Origin: Variovorax beijingensis
GTDB lineage: Bacteria; Pseudomonadota; Gammaproteobacteria; Burkholderiales; Burkholderiaceae_C
Direction of reading: 5' to 3'
DNA length: 64,000 nucleotides
Assembly: GCF_007828835.1 (NCBI RefSeq)
Contig: NZ_VIVL01000010.1
Span: 1 to 64,000 of the forward strand
Below the pieces are notes generated by a model that worked only from the letters and a program-made list of their open reading frames with translations, searched no databases and was not told the origin of the DNA. The position numbers and the translations under genes are program-made. This document shows positions 16,209 through 24,632 of the stretch, one piece after another. The number at the start of each line of letters is the position of its first letter. Position 1 is the stretch's first letter.

Positions 16209-16969
16209 CCCACCGACTCCAGACTCATAACCTGAGTCACTCCTTTGGCGGCCTGGCGGTCACGCAGAACGTCACGCTGTCCCTCCCCCAGGGAGCCCGC
16301 ACGGCATTGATCGGTCCGAACGGCGCTGGCAAGACGACTTTGGTCAACCTGCTGAGCGGCGCGTTGCGCCCGCAGTCGGGTGACATTCAGCTGGACGGGC
16401 GCTCGATCGTCCAGCTGCCGCAGTACGCGCGCGTGCGCAGCGGCATCGTTCGCACGTTCCAGATCAGCCGCCTCTTCAAGGAGCTCACCGTGGCGGACAA
16501 CGTCAGGGTCGCGGTGTTGCAGCGACACCGGGCCTCCATGCAGTGGTGGCCCTCGCCGACGCGTTCCGCACGCGTGCAGGAAGATGTCGACGAGACACTC
16601 GGCATGCTGGGACTGCACCCCTATGCGAACCGGGTGGTGGGACAACTGGCACTGGGCGAGCAGCGGCTTGCGGAGATCGCCCTGGCACTCGCGATGAAGC
16701 CCCAGGTGCTGCTCCTCGATGAACCGGGCGCAGGCGTACCGCAGGGAGAAGGCGGCCGGATCATGGAAGCCATCGGGAGCTTGCCGAAAGATCTGTCCGT
16801 CCTGCTGATCGAGCACGACATGGACCTGGTGTTCCGGTTCGCGTCGCACATCATCGTCCTGGTCGCCGGTGCGGTGATGGTCGAGGGAACGCCGCAGGAA
16901 GTCGCTGCCAACGAGCAGGTCAAGCAAATCTACTTCGGACGAGACGGTCATGCCCAAGCCCACCATTGA
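16205..16969 (+). CDS. ABC transporter ATP-binding protein (LivG type)
   Basis: This 254-residue ATPase has a Walker A motif GPNGAGKTT at about residues 37-45, the signature-like LALGEQRLAEIALAL, Walker B VLLLDEP, and the switch His in LLIEHDMD. The segment DEPGAGVPQGE is the LivG-type D-loop region. The signature (LALGEQ) differs slightly from the usual LSYGEQ. It overlaps the permease gene by 4 bp and the LivF-type gene by 20 bp. Confidence 0.92.
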   Translation: MTHRLQTHNLSHSFGGLAVTQNVTLSLPQGARTALIGPNGAGKTTLVNLLSGALRPQSGDIQLDGRSIVQLPQYARVRSGIVRTFQISRLFKELTVADNVRVAVLQRHRASMQWWPSPTRSARVQEDVDETLGMLGLHPYANRVVGQLALGEQRLAEIALALAMKPQVLLLDEPGAGVPQGEGGRIMEAIGSLPKDLSVLLIEHDMDLVFRFASHIIVLVAGAVMVEGTPQEVAANEQVKQIYFGRDGHAQAHH

Positions 16970-17672
16970 ACTCCGGTTCGACGACGTCACCGCAGGCTAT
17001 GGCGGCCTGCCAGTCCTCGAGCATCTCAGCTTCAGCGTACGCGAAGGCGAGCGCCTCGGCCTGATCGGGCGCAACGGCGCCGGCAAGACCACGACGCTCG
17101 CGACGGCCATGGGCCTCGCCGACCTGATGAAGGGGCGCATTCACTTCGGCGGCGACGACATCAGCAACGCGAGCACCTACGCACGCTCGCGCGCAGGCCT
17201 CGGCTACGTACCGCAGAGCCGCGACATCTTCCCCTCACTGACAGTGGAGGAGAACCTGCTGGCGGGCCTGCAGGGACGCTCGGCGAGCGTTGCCCTGCCA
17301 CCGATCTATGCGCTGTTCCCGCGGCTCAAAGAGCGCCGACGCAACGGAGGCACGCAGCTATCGGGCGGCGAGCAGCAAATGCTGTCGGTCGCACGAGCAC
17401 TCGTCGGGCAGCCGCGCATCCTGTTGCTCGACGAACCGCTGGAAGGCCTGGCGCCGATGGTGCGCGAGGAGTTGATGGATGCCATCGTCCGGATGAGTGA
17501 TCAGCTCGGCGTTGGGTGCATCATCGTGGAGCAGCATGTGGATGTCGTTCTCGAGTTTTCAAACAACATGATCGTGCTGGAACGGGGCCTGGCCGCCTAC
17601 TCCGGGTCTGCGGCGGTGCTGAGCGGCGAAGAGGCATTGCTGAACCGCACCATCGGCATCCAGAAATGCTGA
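16950..17672 (+). CDS. ABC transporter ATP-binding protein (LivF type)
   Basis: This 240-residue ATPase has Walker A GRNGAGKTT, the ABC signature LSGGEQQMLSVARAL, Walker B ILLLDEPLEGLAPM, and the switch His in IIVEQHVD. It is the second nucleotide-binding subunit of the LIV-type transporter. It starts inside the last 20 bases of the LivG-type gene, the last member of the five-gene transporter set. Confidence 0.92.
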   Translation: MPKPTIELRFDDVTAGYGGLPVLEHLSFSVREGERLGLIGRNGAGKTTTLATAMGLADLMKGRIHFGGDDISNASTYARSRAGLGYVPQSRDIFPSLTVEENLLAGLQGRSASVALPPIYALFPRLKERRRNGGTQLSGGEQQMLSVARALVGQPRILLLDEPLEGLAPMVREELMDAIVRMSDQLGVGCIIVEQHVDVVLEFSNNMIVLERGLAAYSGSAAVLSGEEALLNRTIGIQKC

Positions 17673-17708
17673 AGACGAACTCATCGTTGGTTCAACGTGG
17701 ATCCGCAC

Positions 17709-18950
17709 ATGACACCCTCTCCTGATTCACCTTCAGAACTGCGGCAGCATTGGCGCTACGTCCTGGGTTGCTTCCTCGGCCTGGCCAGCGGCGTCTCATC
17801 GCTGTACTTCTACAGTTCAGGTCTGTTTCTGAAGCCGCTCGCAGCCGAGTTCGGATGGACCCGAGGCACCGCGTCCCTGGGCTCGCTGATCAGCAGCGTG
17901 CTGCTCGGATGCGCGGCACCGCTCATCGGACAGGTGATCGACCGGTATGGCGCGCGACGCGTCACCCTGCTCTCCCTGGCGGCCCTGTCGACCTCCTTTC
18001 TGCTTCTGGGCGTTTGGACACAGGGGCTGGCCAGTTTTCTGGCACTGGTCACTGTCCTGACACTGCTCGGCGGCGCAACCTCCCCCTTGTCCTTCACAAG
18101 GATCCTCGTGGGCAAGTTCTCCCGGCAACGCGGACTGGCGCTGGGCATCGCCATTACCGGAACGGGCGTCGGGGCCATCCTGATTCCGCTGATCGTCACG
18201 CCGGCTATCGCCAACTTCGGATGGCGAGCCACCTACCTGGGTCTTGCGGCCGTTGTCCTTGCCCTTTTGCCATTGATCGCCTACTTCCTGCGGGGTGCGG
18301 ATGCGGCGCCTGCAGACAAGGGCCGCCGTGCCCCCGCCGGAGGTAACCTGAAGGCTCTGGCCGATCCGCACTTCTTCCGCATTGCCGCAGTCTTCCTGTT
18401 GTGCTCGGTCGGCATCTTCGGCACGATCGTGCACGTCGTTCCGATGCTCACTGACCTCGGGCTTTCCCCGAACCGCGCCGCCGGTCTCGCCAGCATCCTT
18501 GGCGTGGCGGTCATCGTCGGACGAATCGTCACCGGCTTTCTGCTCGACATGTTCGATGCCGCGCGCTTGTCGGCGACGCTCTTCATGCTGTCTGCCACCG
18601 GCATGCTGCTTCTGGCAACAGGCCAACCGGCGCTGGTGCTTCCCGGGTTGCTCATGACTGGCTTCGCGGTCGGCGCGGAGTTCGACCTCGCAGCCTACCT
18701 GGTGAGCCGGAAATTCCCGCTGAACCTCTACAGCACCCTCTTCGGGGGTGTCTATGCCACGGTGGCCGTTGGCGCAGGCATCGGGCCATTCCTCGCGGGA
18801 CGGCTCTTTGACATTTCCGGCAGCTATGTCTCGTGGCTCTGTCTGGCAGCAGGACTTCTGTTTGCAGCCGCAATGATCTGCCTCGCGGAGCGTCGGGCCG
18901 CCAAGAACCTGAGCGGCATGGTCCCAGCGGCGGGTTCGAGCGAGCGCTGA
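17709..18950 (+). CDS. major facilitator superfamily transporter
   Basis: This roughly 413-residue protein has twelve hydrophobic segments and the MFS loop motif GQVIDRYGARRV between helices 2 and 3. It resembles the monocarboxylate/oxalate-formate type of MFS carriers. It follows the LIV-type transporter on the same strand and may be a second importer or an exporter for a pyridine carboxylate or for maleate. A GTG four codons upstream (17697) is also possible; neither start has a strong ribosome-binding site. Alcaligenes picolinate uptake also involves an MFS protein (PicT), but orthology cannot be judged from sequence reading alone. Confidence 0.85.
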   Translation: MTPSPDSPSELRQHWRYVLGCFLGLASGVSSLYFYSSGLFLKPLAAEFGWTRGTASLGSLISSVLLGCAAPLIGQVIDRYGARRVTLLSLAALSTSFLLLGVWTQGLASFLALVTVLTLLGGATSPLSFTRILVGKFSRQRGLALGIAITGTGVGAILIPLIVTPAIANFGWRATYLGLAAVVLALLPLIAYFLRGADAAPADKGRRAPAGGNLKALADPHFFRIAAVFLLCSVGIFGTIVHVVPMLTDLGLSPNRAAGLASILGVAVIVGRIVTGFLLDMFDAARLSATLFMLSATGMLLLATGQPALVLPGLLMTGFAVGAEFDLAAYLVSRKFPLNLYSTLFGGVYATVAVGAGIGPFLAGRLFDISGSYVSWLCLAAGLLFAAAMICLAERRAAKNLSGMVPAAGSSER

Positions 18951-18977
18951 GTTCGCTGCGCCTTCCGTTTGCTCGCA

Positions 18978-19850
18978 ATGCACAGCCTCCGTGCGCTCCT
19001 CGGCCCGCTGCGCGTGTTCGATGCAGTGTGCCGCGCCAAGGGGATCACGCGCGCCGCTCAGGTGCTTCATGTAACGCCCGGTGCAGTCAGCCAGCAAGTC
19101 AAGCAGCTGGAGGTCGGGCTCGGAGCGCAGCTGTTTCAAAAATCCGGCCGCGAGATCGAGCTCACCGCGGTGGGCAAACGACTGGCCCACCGCGTCTCGG
19201 ATGCTTTCGATCGCCTGAACGATGCACTCAATGACGTGGTCGATATCCAGCTGGACAAGCGGCTGCGCCTGAAAGTGACGCCGAGCCTTGCCATCCGATG
19301 GCTGGTACCTCGCCTGCGCGGCTTCTACGCACAACACCCCGACATCGACCTCGAGATTTCGACCATTGCAATGGCCGACGACATCCGGCTCGAGGGCGCC
19401 GACTGCGCGATCCGGCATGGCATGGGAGAGTGGGCCGATGTCGAGCTGGACCACCTCTTCGACGACGAATTTCTTCCTGTCTGCGCACCCCACCTGGCCA
19501 GGCATTTGAAGACACCTCGAGATCTGCTGCAAGCCAACCTGCTGCACTCGATGATGCGACCGGAAGCCTGGTCGCTATGGTTCAGTTCGGTCGAACTTTT
19601 AGATTCCCCGCGTCTGCATGGAATTACTTTGGCGAATGCTGCGCTGTGCTACCAGGCTGCGGCTGATGGATTGGGGATCGCCATTGCCCAGCGAGCCTAC
19701 GTGGATGACGACCTCCGCAGCGGGCGGCTCGTCATTGCCGTGGATCACGTCGCCAGAACGGAGTCCGGTTACTACTTGGTCTGCGATCCGCTGAAAGCCG
19801 CAGAGGCTCCCGTGAAGCTTTTCAGAGATTGGATCCGTTCTGTCCGGTAG
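18978..19850 (+). CDS. LysR-family transcriptional regulator (GcvA-like)
   Basis: This 290-residue regulator has the LysR winged HTH in the first 60 residues (RVFDAVCRAKGITRAAQVL then TPGAVSQQVKQLE) and a GcvA-like effector domain. The ATG at 18978 is 27 bp after the MFS gene, so it probably regulates or is expressed with that gene. Its stop codon lies within a stem-loop (19845-19888) shared with the converging EamA gene. Confidence 0.88.
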   Translation: MHSLRALLGPLRVFDAVCRAKGITRAAQVLHVTPGAVSQQVKQLEVGLGAQLFQKSGREIELTAVGKRLAHRVSDAFDRLNDALNDVVDIQLDKRLRLKVTPSLAIRWLVPRLRGFYAQHPDIDLEISTIAMADDIRLEGADCAIRHGMGEWADVELDHLFDDEFLPVCAPHLARHLKTPRDLLQANLLHSMMRPEAWSLWFSSVELLDSPRLHGITLANAALCYQAAADGLGIAIAQRAYVDDDLRSGRLVIAVDHVARTESGYYLVCDPLKAAEAPVKLFRDWIRSVR

Positions 19851-19888
19851 CAACGGGCCTCAGCCATCACCCATGAGCCCCGCTACCG
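19845..19888. terminator. possible bidirectional terminator hairpin
   Basis: The arms CGGTAGC and GCTACCG are perfect repeats at the ends, and an inner pair GGGCCTCA/TGAGCCCC matches at seven of eight positions. The structure overlaps the LysR stop codon and lies just past the end of the converging EamA gene. There is no clear T-run, so termination is inferred from position and symmetry. Confidence 0.45.
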
Positions 19889-19914
19889 CGTGCGGAGCTG
19901 GCTCAAAGAAGGCG

Positions 19915-20776
19915 TCAAAGACTGATCGCCGCGATCCCGGCCAGCACGATCACCGCGCCGGCAATGCGGCGCGCAAGATCACCCTCGCCAAACAGTCTGC
20001 ATGCAACGAGTGAGCCGATGACGATGGAGGACTCGCGCAGTGGCGCGACGAGCGCCACCGGCGCCTTCAGCATGGCGGTGAGAACGAGGATGTAGGCGAG
20101 CGGGGAGAACACAGCCACGATGAGGATCGGCATGGCGTCGGCACGGATGGCCGCTCGAATGCGATGGCGTCGGCGCAGCAAACTGGGGGTCAGGATCAGG
20201 CTCTGCAGCAGCAGCGTGGCCGCGTAGTAACTCACGGGCGCCAGGTGCAGCGCGATGACCGAGTAGCCGTCCCAGACCGTGTAGGCGGCGATGGTCGTCC
20301 CCGTCGCGGTGCCCCAGAGCAAGCCCTGAAGCGGCCGGCGGCTCCCCCCTTCTGAACGGGTTGCCGGTGACGACGAGGATGCCCGCCACGACAAGCGAAG
20401 CACCGAACATCGCGGCAGCGGTGAGCTGTTCGTCCAGGAGCAGGATCGCGAACAGCATCGCCAGCACCGGCCCGGTGCCGCGTGCGACCGGATAAACCAC
20501 CCCCAGCTCGGCGCGGTCGTAGCCCGCCTGCAAGGTCAGAGAGTAGGCGGTGTGCAACACGGCCGAGACAGCGGCGCCCGCCGCGAGCTGCCAGTTGAGC
20601 ACCTGCTGCCCATTCGCCATGAAGACGAGGCTGATCGGGACGCACAGCAGCGCCGAAGCGTAGGTATAGGCGCAGACGAACAGCAAGGCATCACCACGCT
20701 TGTACTTCGAGGCCAGGTTCCATGCCGCATGGGCTACCGCCGCGGCGAGGACCATCGCGACGGTGCCGGGCGGCAT
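19915..20776 (-). pseudogene. EamA/DMT-family transporter, frameshifted
   Basis: An EamA-type drug/metabolite exporter is split between two frames. The N-terminal half (from ATG 20776) carries five to six hydrophobic helices up to VVTGNPFRRG. The C-terminal half continues in another frame from RRPLQGLLWGTATG to the stop at 19915. The frame changes at or beside a run of six C on the plus strand (about 20344-20349); five would restore one reading frame of about 286 residues, the family's usual size. It may be a real frameshift or a sequencing error in the homopolymer. Its ATG overlaps the stop of the RpiR gene (TGATG), so the two are coupled. Confidence 0.75.
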
Positions 20777-21654
20777 CAGGCGATATCGGGCAGGTCGATG
20801 CCCGCCCGTTCCGCGCGGCGGCTGCGCTGCGGGTCGCGCAGCGCGAAAGCCGCGACCAGTGCGTCGATCACCACGAGCTGCGCCAGCCGACTTCCGGCCG
20901 CGGCCATCTGGGCCGTCAGTGGTGCCCCGCCGACGACAAGCGCGATGTTCGCGAGGGTTGCCAGCGGTGTGCCGTACTGGTTGGTGATGGCGATGAGCGA
21001 GGCGCCGGCAGAAGATGCCGCATCGGCGACGGCGAGTGTCGTCGAGGTGCGCCCGGTCGAACTGACGGCGATGACGACGTCACCGGGCCCCAGGAGCCGC
21101 GTTGCGATCATTGCCGACAGATGGTCCGCAATGCCGATGGTCGTCACGCCGACCGCCCGCAGACGGAAGACCGCATCGGCGGCGACCGTCGCCGAGGGAC
21201 CGGCTCCGAATGCGATCACCTGGCGCGCCTGCTCGATGGCGATGACCGCCCGCTCGAGCGCGGACAGCTCCAGGGCTCCGCCGAGCGCGGCCAGTGCGTC
21301 AGTGCCTGCGCGGATCGAGGCCTCGAGCACCGCCGCGGTCGTCGCACCCGCGGTGAGCACGTCAGACGGCGCGAAGAACCCGGTGGTACCGCGGGCACGA
21401 GCGATCTCGATCTTGAGTTCGGTGAAACCGCTGAATCCGATCGCACGCGCGGCGCGAATCACGCTCGGCGGCGAAACGCCGGCGCGGGCAGCCACCTGCG
21501 CGGTCGTGCTCGCGCCAACGAACAAGGGATCGGCGAGCAGGAGCTCGACGACCTTTGCCTCGCTGGCAGCGAGATCGCCAGCTCGGGCCTGGATGCTTCC
21601 GATCAACTGCAACAAGCGCGCGTCGCCTGAAACTCCGTTACCATATTCTTCCAT
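20776..21654 (-). CDS. RpiR-family transcriptional regulator with SIS domain
   Basis: This 292-residue protein has the N-terminal RpiR HTH (TAQVAARAGVSPPSVIRAARAI at about 50-71; family pattern seen across this stretch) and a C-terminal SIS sugar-phosphate-binding domain with AFGAGPSATVA and AVSSTGRTSTT. The ATG at 21654 is chosen because the HTH follows at normal distance; a much longer opening further upstream runs antisense through the neighbouring reductase gene and is a shadow. It is coupled to the EamA transporter and divergent from the reductase gene, so it probably controls one or both. A palindrome lies six bases upstream. Confidence 0.88.
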   Translation of the reverse strand: MEEYGNGVSGDARLLQLIGSIQARAGDLAASEAKVVELLLADPLFVGASTTAQVAARAGVSPPSVIRAARAIGFSGFTELKIEIARARGTTGFFAPSDVLTAGATTAAVLEASIRAGTDALAALGGALELSALERAVIAIEQARQVIAFGAGPSATVAADAVFRLRAVGVTTIGIADHLSAMIATRLLGPGDVVIAVSSTGRTSTTLAVADAASSAGASLIAITNQYGTPLATLANIALVVGGAPLTAQMAAAGSRLAQLVVIDALVAAFALRDPQRSRRAERAGIDLPDIA

Positions 21655-21659
21655 TATGC

Positions 21660-21671
21660 GTAATAGATTAC
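21660..21671. promoter_or_regulatory. palindrome GTAAT-AG-ATTAC, candidate RpiR operator
   Basis: A perfect 5-bp-arm inverted repeat lies in the 88-bp gap between the RpiR gene and the divergent reductase gene, directly upstream of the RpiR ATG. Autoregulation through this site is inferred from position. Confidence 0.4.
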
Positions 21672-21742
21672 ATCGCGCTCGTGACGAACGCAAGCATGGC
21701 GTGCGCGAACGCTGAGCGAGACGCTTGAAGGAGTCTGTGTTC

Positions 21743-22639
21743 ATGAATACGACCAGGGCTGCATCCATCGCCGTTGTGGGTCCGGGTGCCATCGGCACCG
21801 CGGTCGCGGCGGCACTGCACGAAGCCGGTCGCACACCGTTGCTGTGCGGCCGCACACCCCGGGATCGCCTGACGCTTCTGGATGGCGATCGCCTCATCAC
21901 CGTTCCCGGTCCGGTGCGGGTGGATCCCGCACAAATCGGGGGGACGGTCGACCTCGTCCTTCTGGCGGTCAAGGCGACACAGATCGAGGCGGCGGCAGGA
22001 TGGCTCACCGCGTTGAGCGGCCCGAAGACCGTCGTGTGCGTTTTGCAGAACGGCGTCGAGCAGTTGGAGGGGATCGCCCTGCATGCCCGACCCGGGCAGA
22101 TCGTTCCCGCGATCGTGTGGTTCCCTGTGCAAGCCCAATCCGACGGCACGGTGCGCCTGCGCGCAGACATGCGCCTGAGCCTGCCAGACACGCCGCATGC
22201 CCGCGTGGCGGCCGAGGCGCTGCAAGGTACACGGTGCCATGTCGAGCTGGCCGCGAACTTCCGCACGCTGGCCTGGCGCAAGCTGCTGCAGAACGCGGTG
22301 GCCGGACTCATGGTGCTCACGCACCGCCGCTCGGGCATGTTCGGCCGGTCCGATATCGCCGAGCTCGCCCTTGCCTATCTGCGGGAATGCCTGGCCGTGG
22401 CGCGCGCCGAGGGCGCAGAACTCGACGGCGGGGTGCCGCAGGAGATTCTTGCCAAATTCCAGGCCTCTCCCGCAGACATGGGCACCTCCATCCTCACGGA
22501 TCGCGAAGCCGGGCGGCCGCTCGAATGGGATATCCGCAACGGTGTCGTCGCGCGTCGCGGCCGGGCTCTGGGCATCCCCACGCCGATCAGCGATATCCTG
22601 GTGCCGCTGCTTGCAGCCGCGAGTGACGGCCCTGGCTGA
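21743..22639 (+). CDS. 2-dehydropantoate 2-reductase-like oxidoreductase
   Basis: This 298-residue protein has the N-terminal dinucleotide motif VVGPGAIGTAVAAAL and the ketopantoate reductase pattern LLAVKATQ followed by LQNGVEQLE, with the catalytic-Lys region around AWRKLLQNAVAGL. The family reduces ketopantoate to pantoate with NADPH, but paralogues beside catabolic genes often act on other 2-oxo acids. AAGGAG precedes the ATG at 21743. It is divergent from the RpiR-EamA pair. A role in pantothenate synthesis is not supported by the neighbours. Confidence 0.82.
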   Translation: MNTTRAASIAVVGPGAIGTAVAAALHEAGRTPLLCGRTPRDRLTLLDGDRLITVPGPVRVDPAQIGGTVDLVLLAVKATQIEAAAGWLTALSGPKTVVCVLQNGVEQLEGIALHARPGQIVPAIVWFPVQAQSDGTVRLRADMRLSLPDTPHARVAAEALQGTRCHVELAANFRTLAWRKLLQNAVAGLMVLTHRRSGMFGRSDIAELALAYLRECLAVARAEGAELDGGVPQEILAKFQASPADMGTSILTDREAGRPLEWDIRNGVVARRGRALGIPTPISDILVPLLAAASDGPG

Positions 22640-22742
22640 TCCTGCGGCCGATGAGCGCACTGTCGCGCCTCTTCCTCTTCGGCGCCGCAATCCTCAGTCG
22701 AGTTGCTGTCCAGCCGGTGTGCGATCACAAGCCGCCACAGCC

Positions 22743-23726
22743 CTAATCCGCTTTGAATCCCGAAGCTTTGACCACAGGTTCCCAAAAGGCACGCATTTCG
22801 CTGAACCTGGCTCGAGCCTCAGCCGGCGAGCTTCCCGTCTCCACAAAGCCGAGCGTGCGGATCTTGCGCGCGAACTGCTCCGTTGCAACTGCTTTCCGGA
22901 TCGCAGTGCTCCATTCGGAGACGACGACTGCAGGCGTTCCAGGAGGCAGGCATATGGCCAATACGCCAGCTGCGGTGAGCTCCTTTCGGCCGAGCTCGCC
23001 GAACGTAGGAACGTCAGGCAGAAGCGGTGAGCGTTGCGCAGAGGTGACCGCCAGCACGCGAAGCTTTCCGGCGTTGTGGTGCTGTGCAAAGTCTCCGACA
23101 GTTGAACTTCCCGCTGCGACATTGGCGCCGACGAGGTTCACGATCATCGGGGCTGCGCCCTGAAACGGCACGTCCTGCAGCGGTGTTCCGATGACTTTGG
23201 CGATCTGCAATCCCAAGAAGTGGGTCGGGCCTCCCGATGCGGCATGGCCGAAGTTGGCATGCTCAGGATGAGCACGCACCCATTGGGCATATTCGGCAAA
23301 GTTCTTGACGGGCGAGGATGCGGGTACGGCCAGCGCCATCGGAAACTCGACCACGGTCGACGCCGGCAGGATATCCCGCTGCGCAGCGTAATTGAGCTTG
23401 TTGAAGACGAACGGATAGATCGATTGCAGGAAGTCAGGACACAGCATGGCCACGCTTCCGTCGGCGGGGGCGGCACGCAGCGCATCGATCGCGATCTTTC
23501 CGCCGGCTCCGGGCCTGTTCTCCACCACGACGGCACGGTGGAGCGGCTCATGCAGCTGATCCGCAAGCGCCCGTGTGACGACATCGAGTGTCCCGCCAGG
23601 CGAGAAGCCCACAAGAATCCTTGCGGGCGGTCGGCCGGCCTGCTGCGCGATGGCCGACGACGTGCCGAAGGACGCGGCAACGATGAGTGCGAGGCTGTAG
23701 AGCCAAGCAGTACTCGATTTGTTCAA
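22743..23726 (-). CDS. Bug-family (TctC-like) periplasmic substrate-binding protein
   Basis: This 327-residue protein has a signal peptide (about 1-27) followed by the Bug hallmarks ILVGFSPGGTLDVVTR, VVENRPGAGGKIAID and an ending pattern of FW-x-PVVKASG. Bug proteins bind organic acids with a conserved water-mediated pincer and usually feed tripartite tricarboxylate transporters; no TctA or TctB gene is in the window. It follows the enoyl-CoA hydratase gene in the same direction, about 120 bp away, and probably recognises the acid degraded by that CoA pathway. Confidence 0.88.
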   Translation of the reverse strand: MNKSSTAWLYSLALIVAASFGTSSAIAQQAGRPPARILVGFSPGGTLDVVTRALADQLHEPLHRAVVVENRPGAGGKIAIDALRAAPADGSVAMLCPDFLQSIYPFVFNKLNYAAQRDILPASTVVEFPMALAVPASSPVKNFAEYAQWVRAHPEHANFGHAASGGPTHFLGLQIAKVIGTPLQDVPFQGAAPMIVNLVGANVAAGSSTVGDFAQHHNAGKLRVLAVTSAQRSPLLPDVPTFGELGRKELTAAGVLAICLPPGTPAVVVSEWSTAIRKAVATEQFARKIRTLGFVETGSSPAEARARFSEMRAFWEPVVKASGFKAD

Positions 23727-23846
23727 GAGCTGCTCCAGGAAAGTTCAGCGAGGTCGCGCCGGTTGTTTGGGCGTCAGCACGAGGCCGCTCGGGGGATGCG
23801 AGCGCGCAGCGCCCCACGACGCTTGCGCCCTCTGTGCGAGGCAAAG

Positions 23847-24623
23847 TCAGCGACCGCGAAAGACCGGGGCGCGCTTGTCGGCGAAAGCACGGCGCCCCTC
23901 CAGTCGGTCCTCGCTGTCCCTGAGCACGCCAAAGGCCTGGCGCTCCAGTTCCAGTCCACCGGCAAGCGGCAGCTCCCGTCCGGTCATCGCCAGACGCTTG
24001 GCCGCGGTCATCGCCAATGGCGCATTGGCGGCCATTGCGCGTGCCAGGTCGATCGCCGTTTCCTGCAGCTCGGAGAGGGCAACCACCTTGCTGACCAATC
24101 CGATCCGCAACGCTTCGTTGGCATCAATGCGTTCGCCCGTCAGCAGCATCCACATCGCGTCCGACTGGCCGACCGCGCGAATCAGGCGTTGCGTGCCTCC
24201 GGCGCCTGGGATGCTGCCGACGCGCACCTCCGGCAAGCCGAACTGCGCGTTGTCGGAACAGATGCGGATGTCCGCAAGCAAGGCCAGCTCCAGTCCGCCG
24301 CCGAGGGCGTAGCCGTTGATCGCGGCGATGACGGGCTTGTCGGTGCGCAGCGTGCCGAAATTGGAATGTCGGTTGCCGCCGCGAAAGACCTGCCGGGCTG
24401 CGCTGTCGGCCGGCGGCATCGTTTTCTTGAGATCTGCACCTGTGCAGAACGCACGCTCGCCCGCGCCCGTCAGCACGAGTACGCGGATTTCCTCGTCGCT
24501 CGAGACCTCGTCCCAGATCGCGAGCAGCTGCTCGTTCGACTCGGGGTCGATGGAATTCATGGCTTCGGGCCGATTCAGGGTGACGATGGCGACGCCATCC
24601 TGGACTGTTTTGACGATGGGCAT
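23847..24623 (-). CDS. enoyl-CoA hydratase/isomerase family protein
   Basis: This 258-residue crotonase has the oxyanion-hole segments CTGADLK and ALGGGLELAL and the signature LPEVRVGSIPGAGGTQRL. Both Glu residues used by enoyl-CoA hydratase (in GGGLE and GLPE) are conserved, so hydration of an enoyl-CoA is chemically plausible. It sits 9 bp after the CoA-transferase gene and should act on the CoA ester made by that enzyme. Confidence 0.9.
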   Translation of the reverse strand: MPIVKTVQDGVAIVTLNRPEAMNSIDPESNEQLLAIWDEVSSDEEIRVLVLTGAGERAFCTGADLKKTMPPADSAARQVFRGGNRHSNFGTLRTDKPVIAAINGYALGGGLELALLADIRICSDNAQFGLPEVRVGSIPGAGGTQRLIRAVGQSDAMWMLLTGERIDANEALRIGLVSKVVALSELQETAIDLARAMAANAPLAMTAAKRLAMTGRELPLAGGLELERQAFGVLRDSEDRLEGRRAFADKRAPVFRGR

Positions 24624-24632
24624 GGGTTTGTC

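Noticed and set aside
20776..22338. 520-codon version of the RpiR gene
   Set aside because: The extra N-terminal 228 codons are antisense to the reductase gene and have no homology; the RpiR domain starts just after ATG 21654.
24000..24560. Missing catalytic Glu in the enoyl-CoA hydratase
   Set aside because: I first compared the wrong position (Trp in the AMWM segment). Both Glu of the hydratase mechanism, in GGGLE and GLPE, are present.
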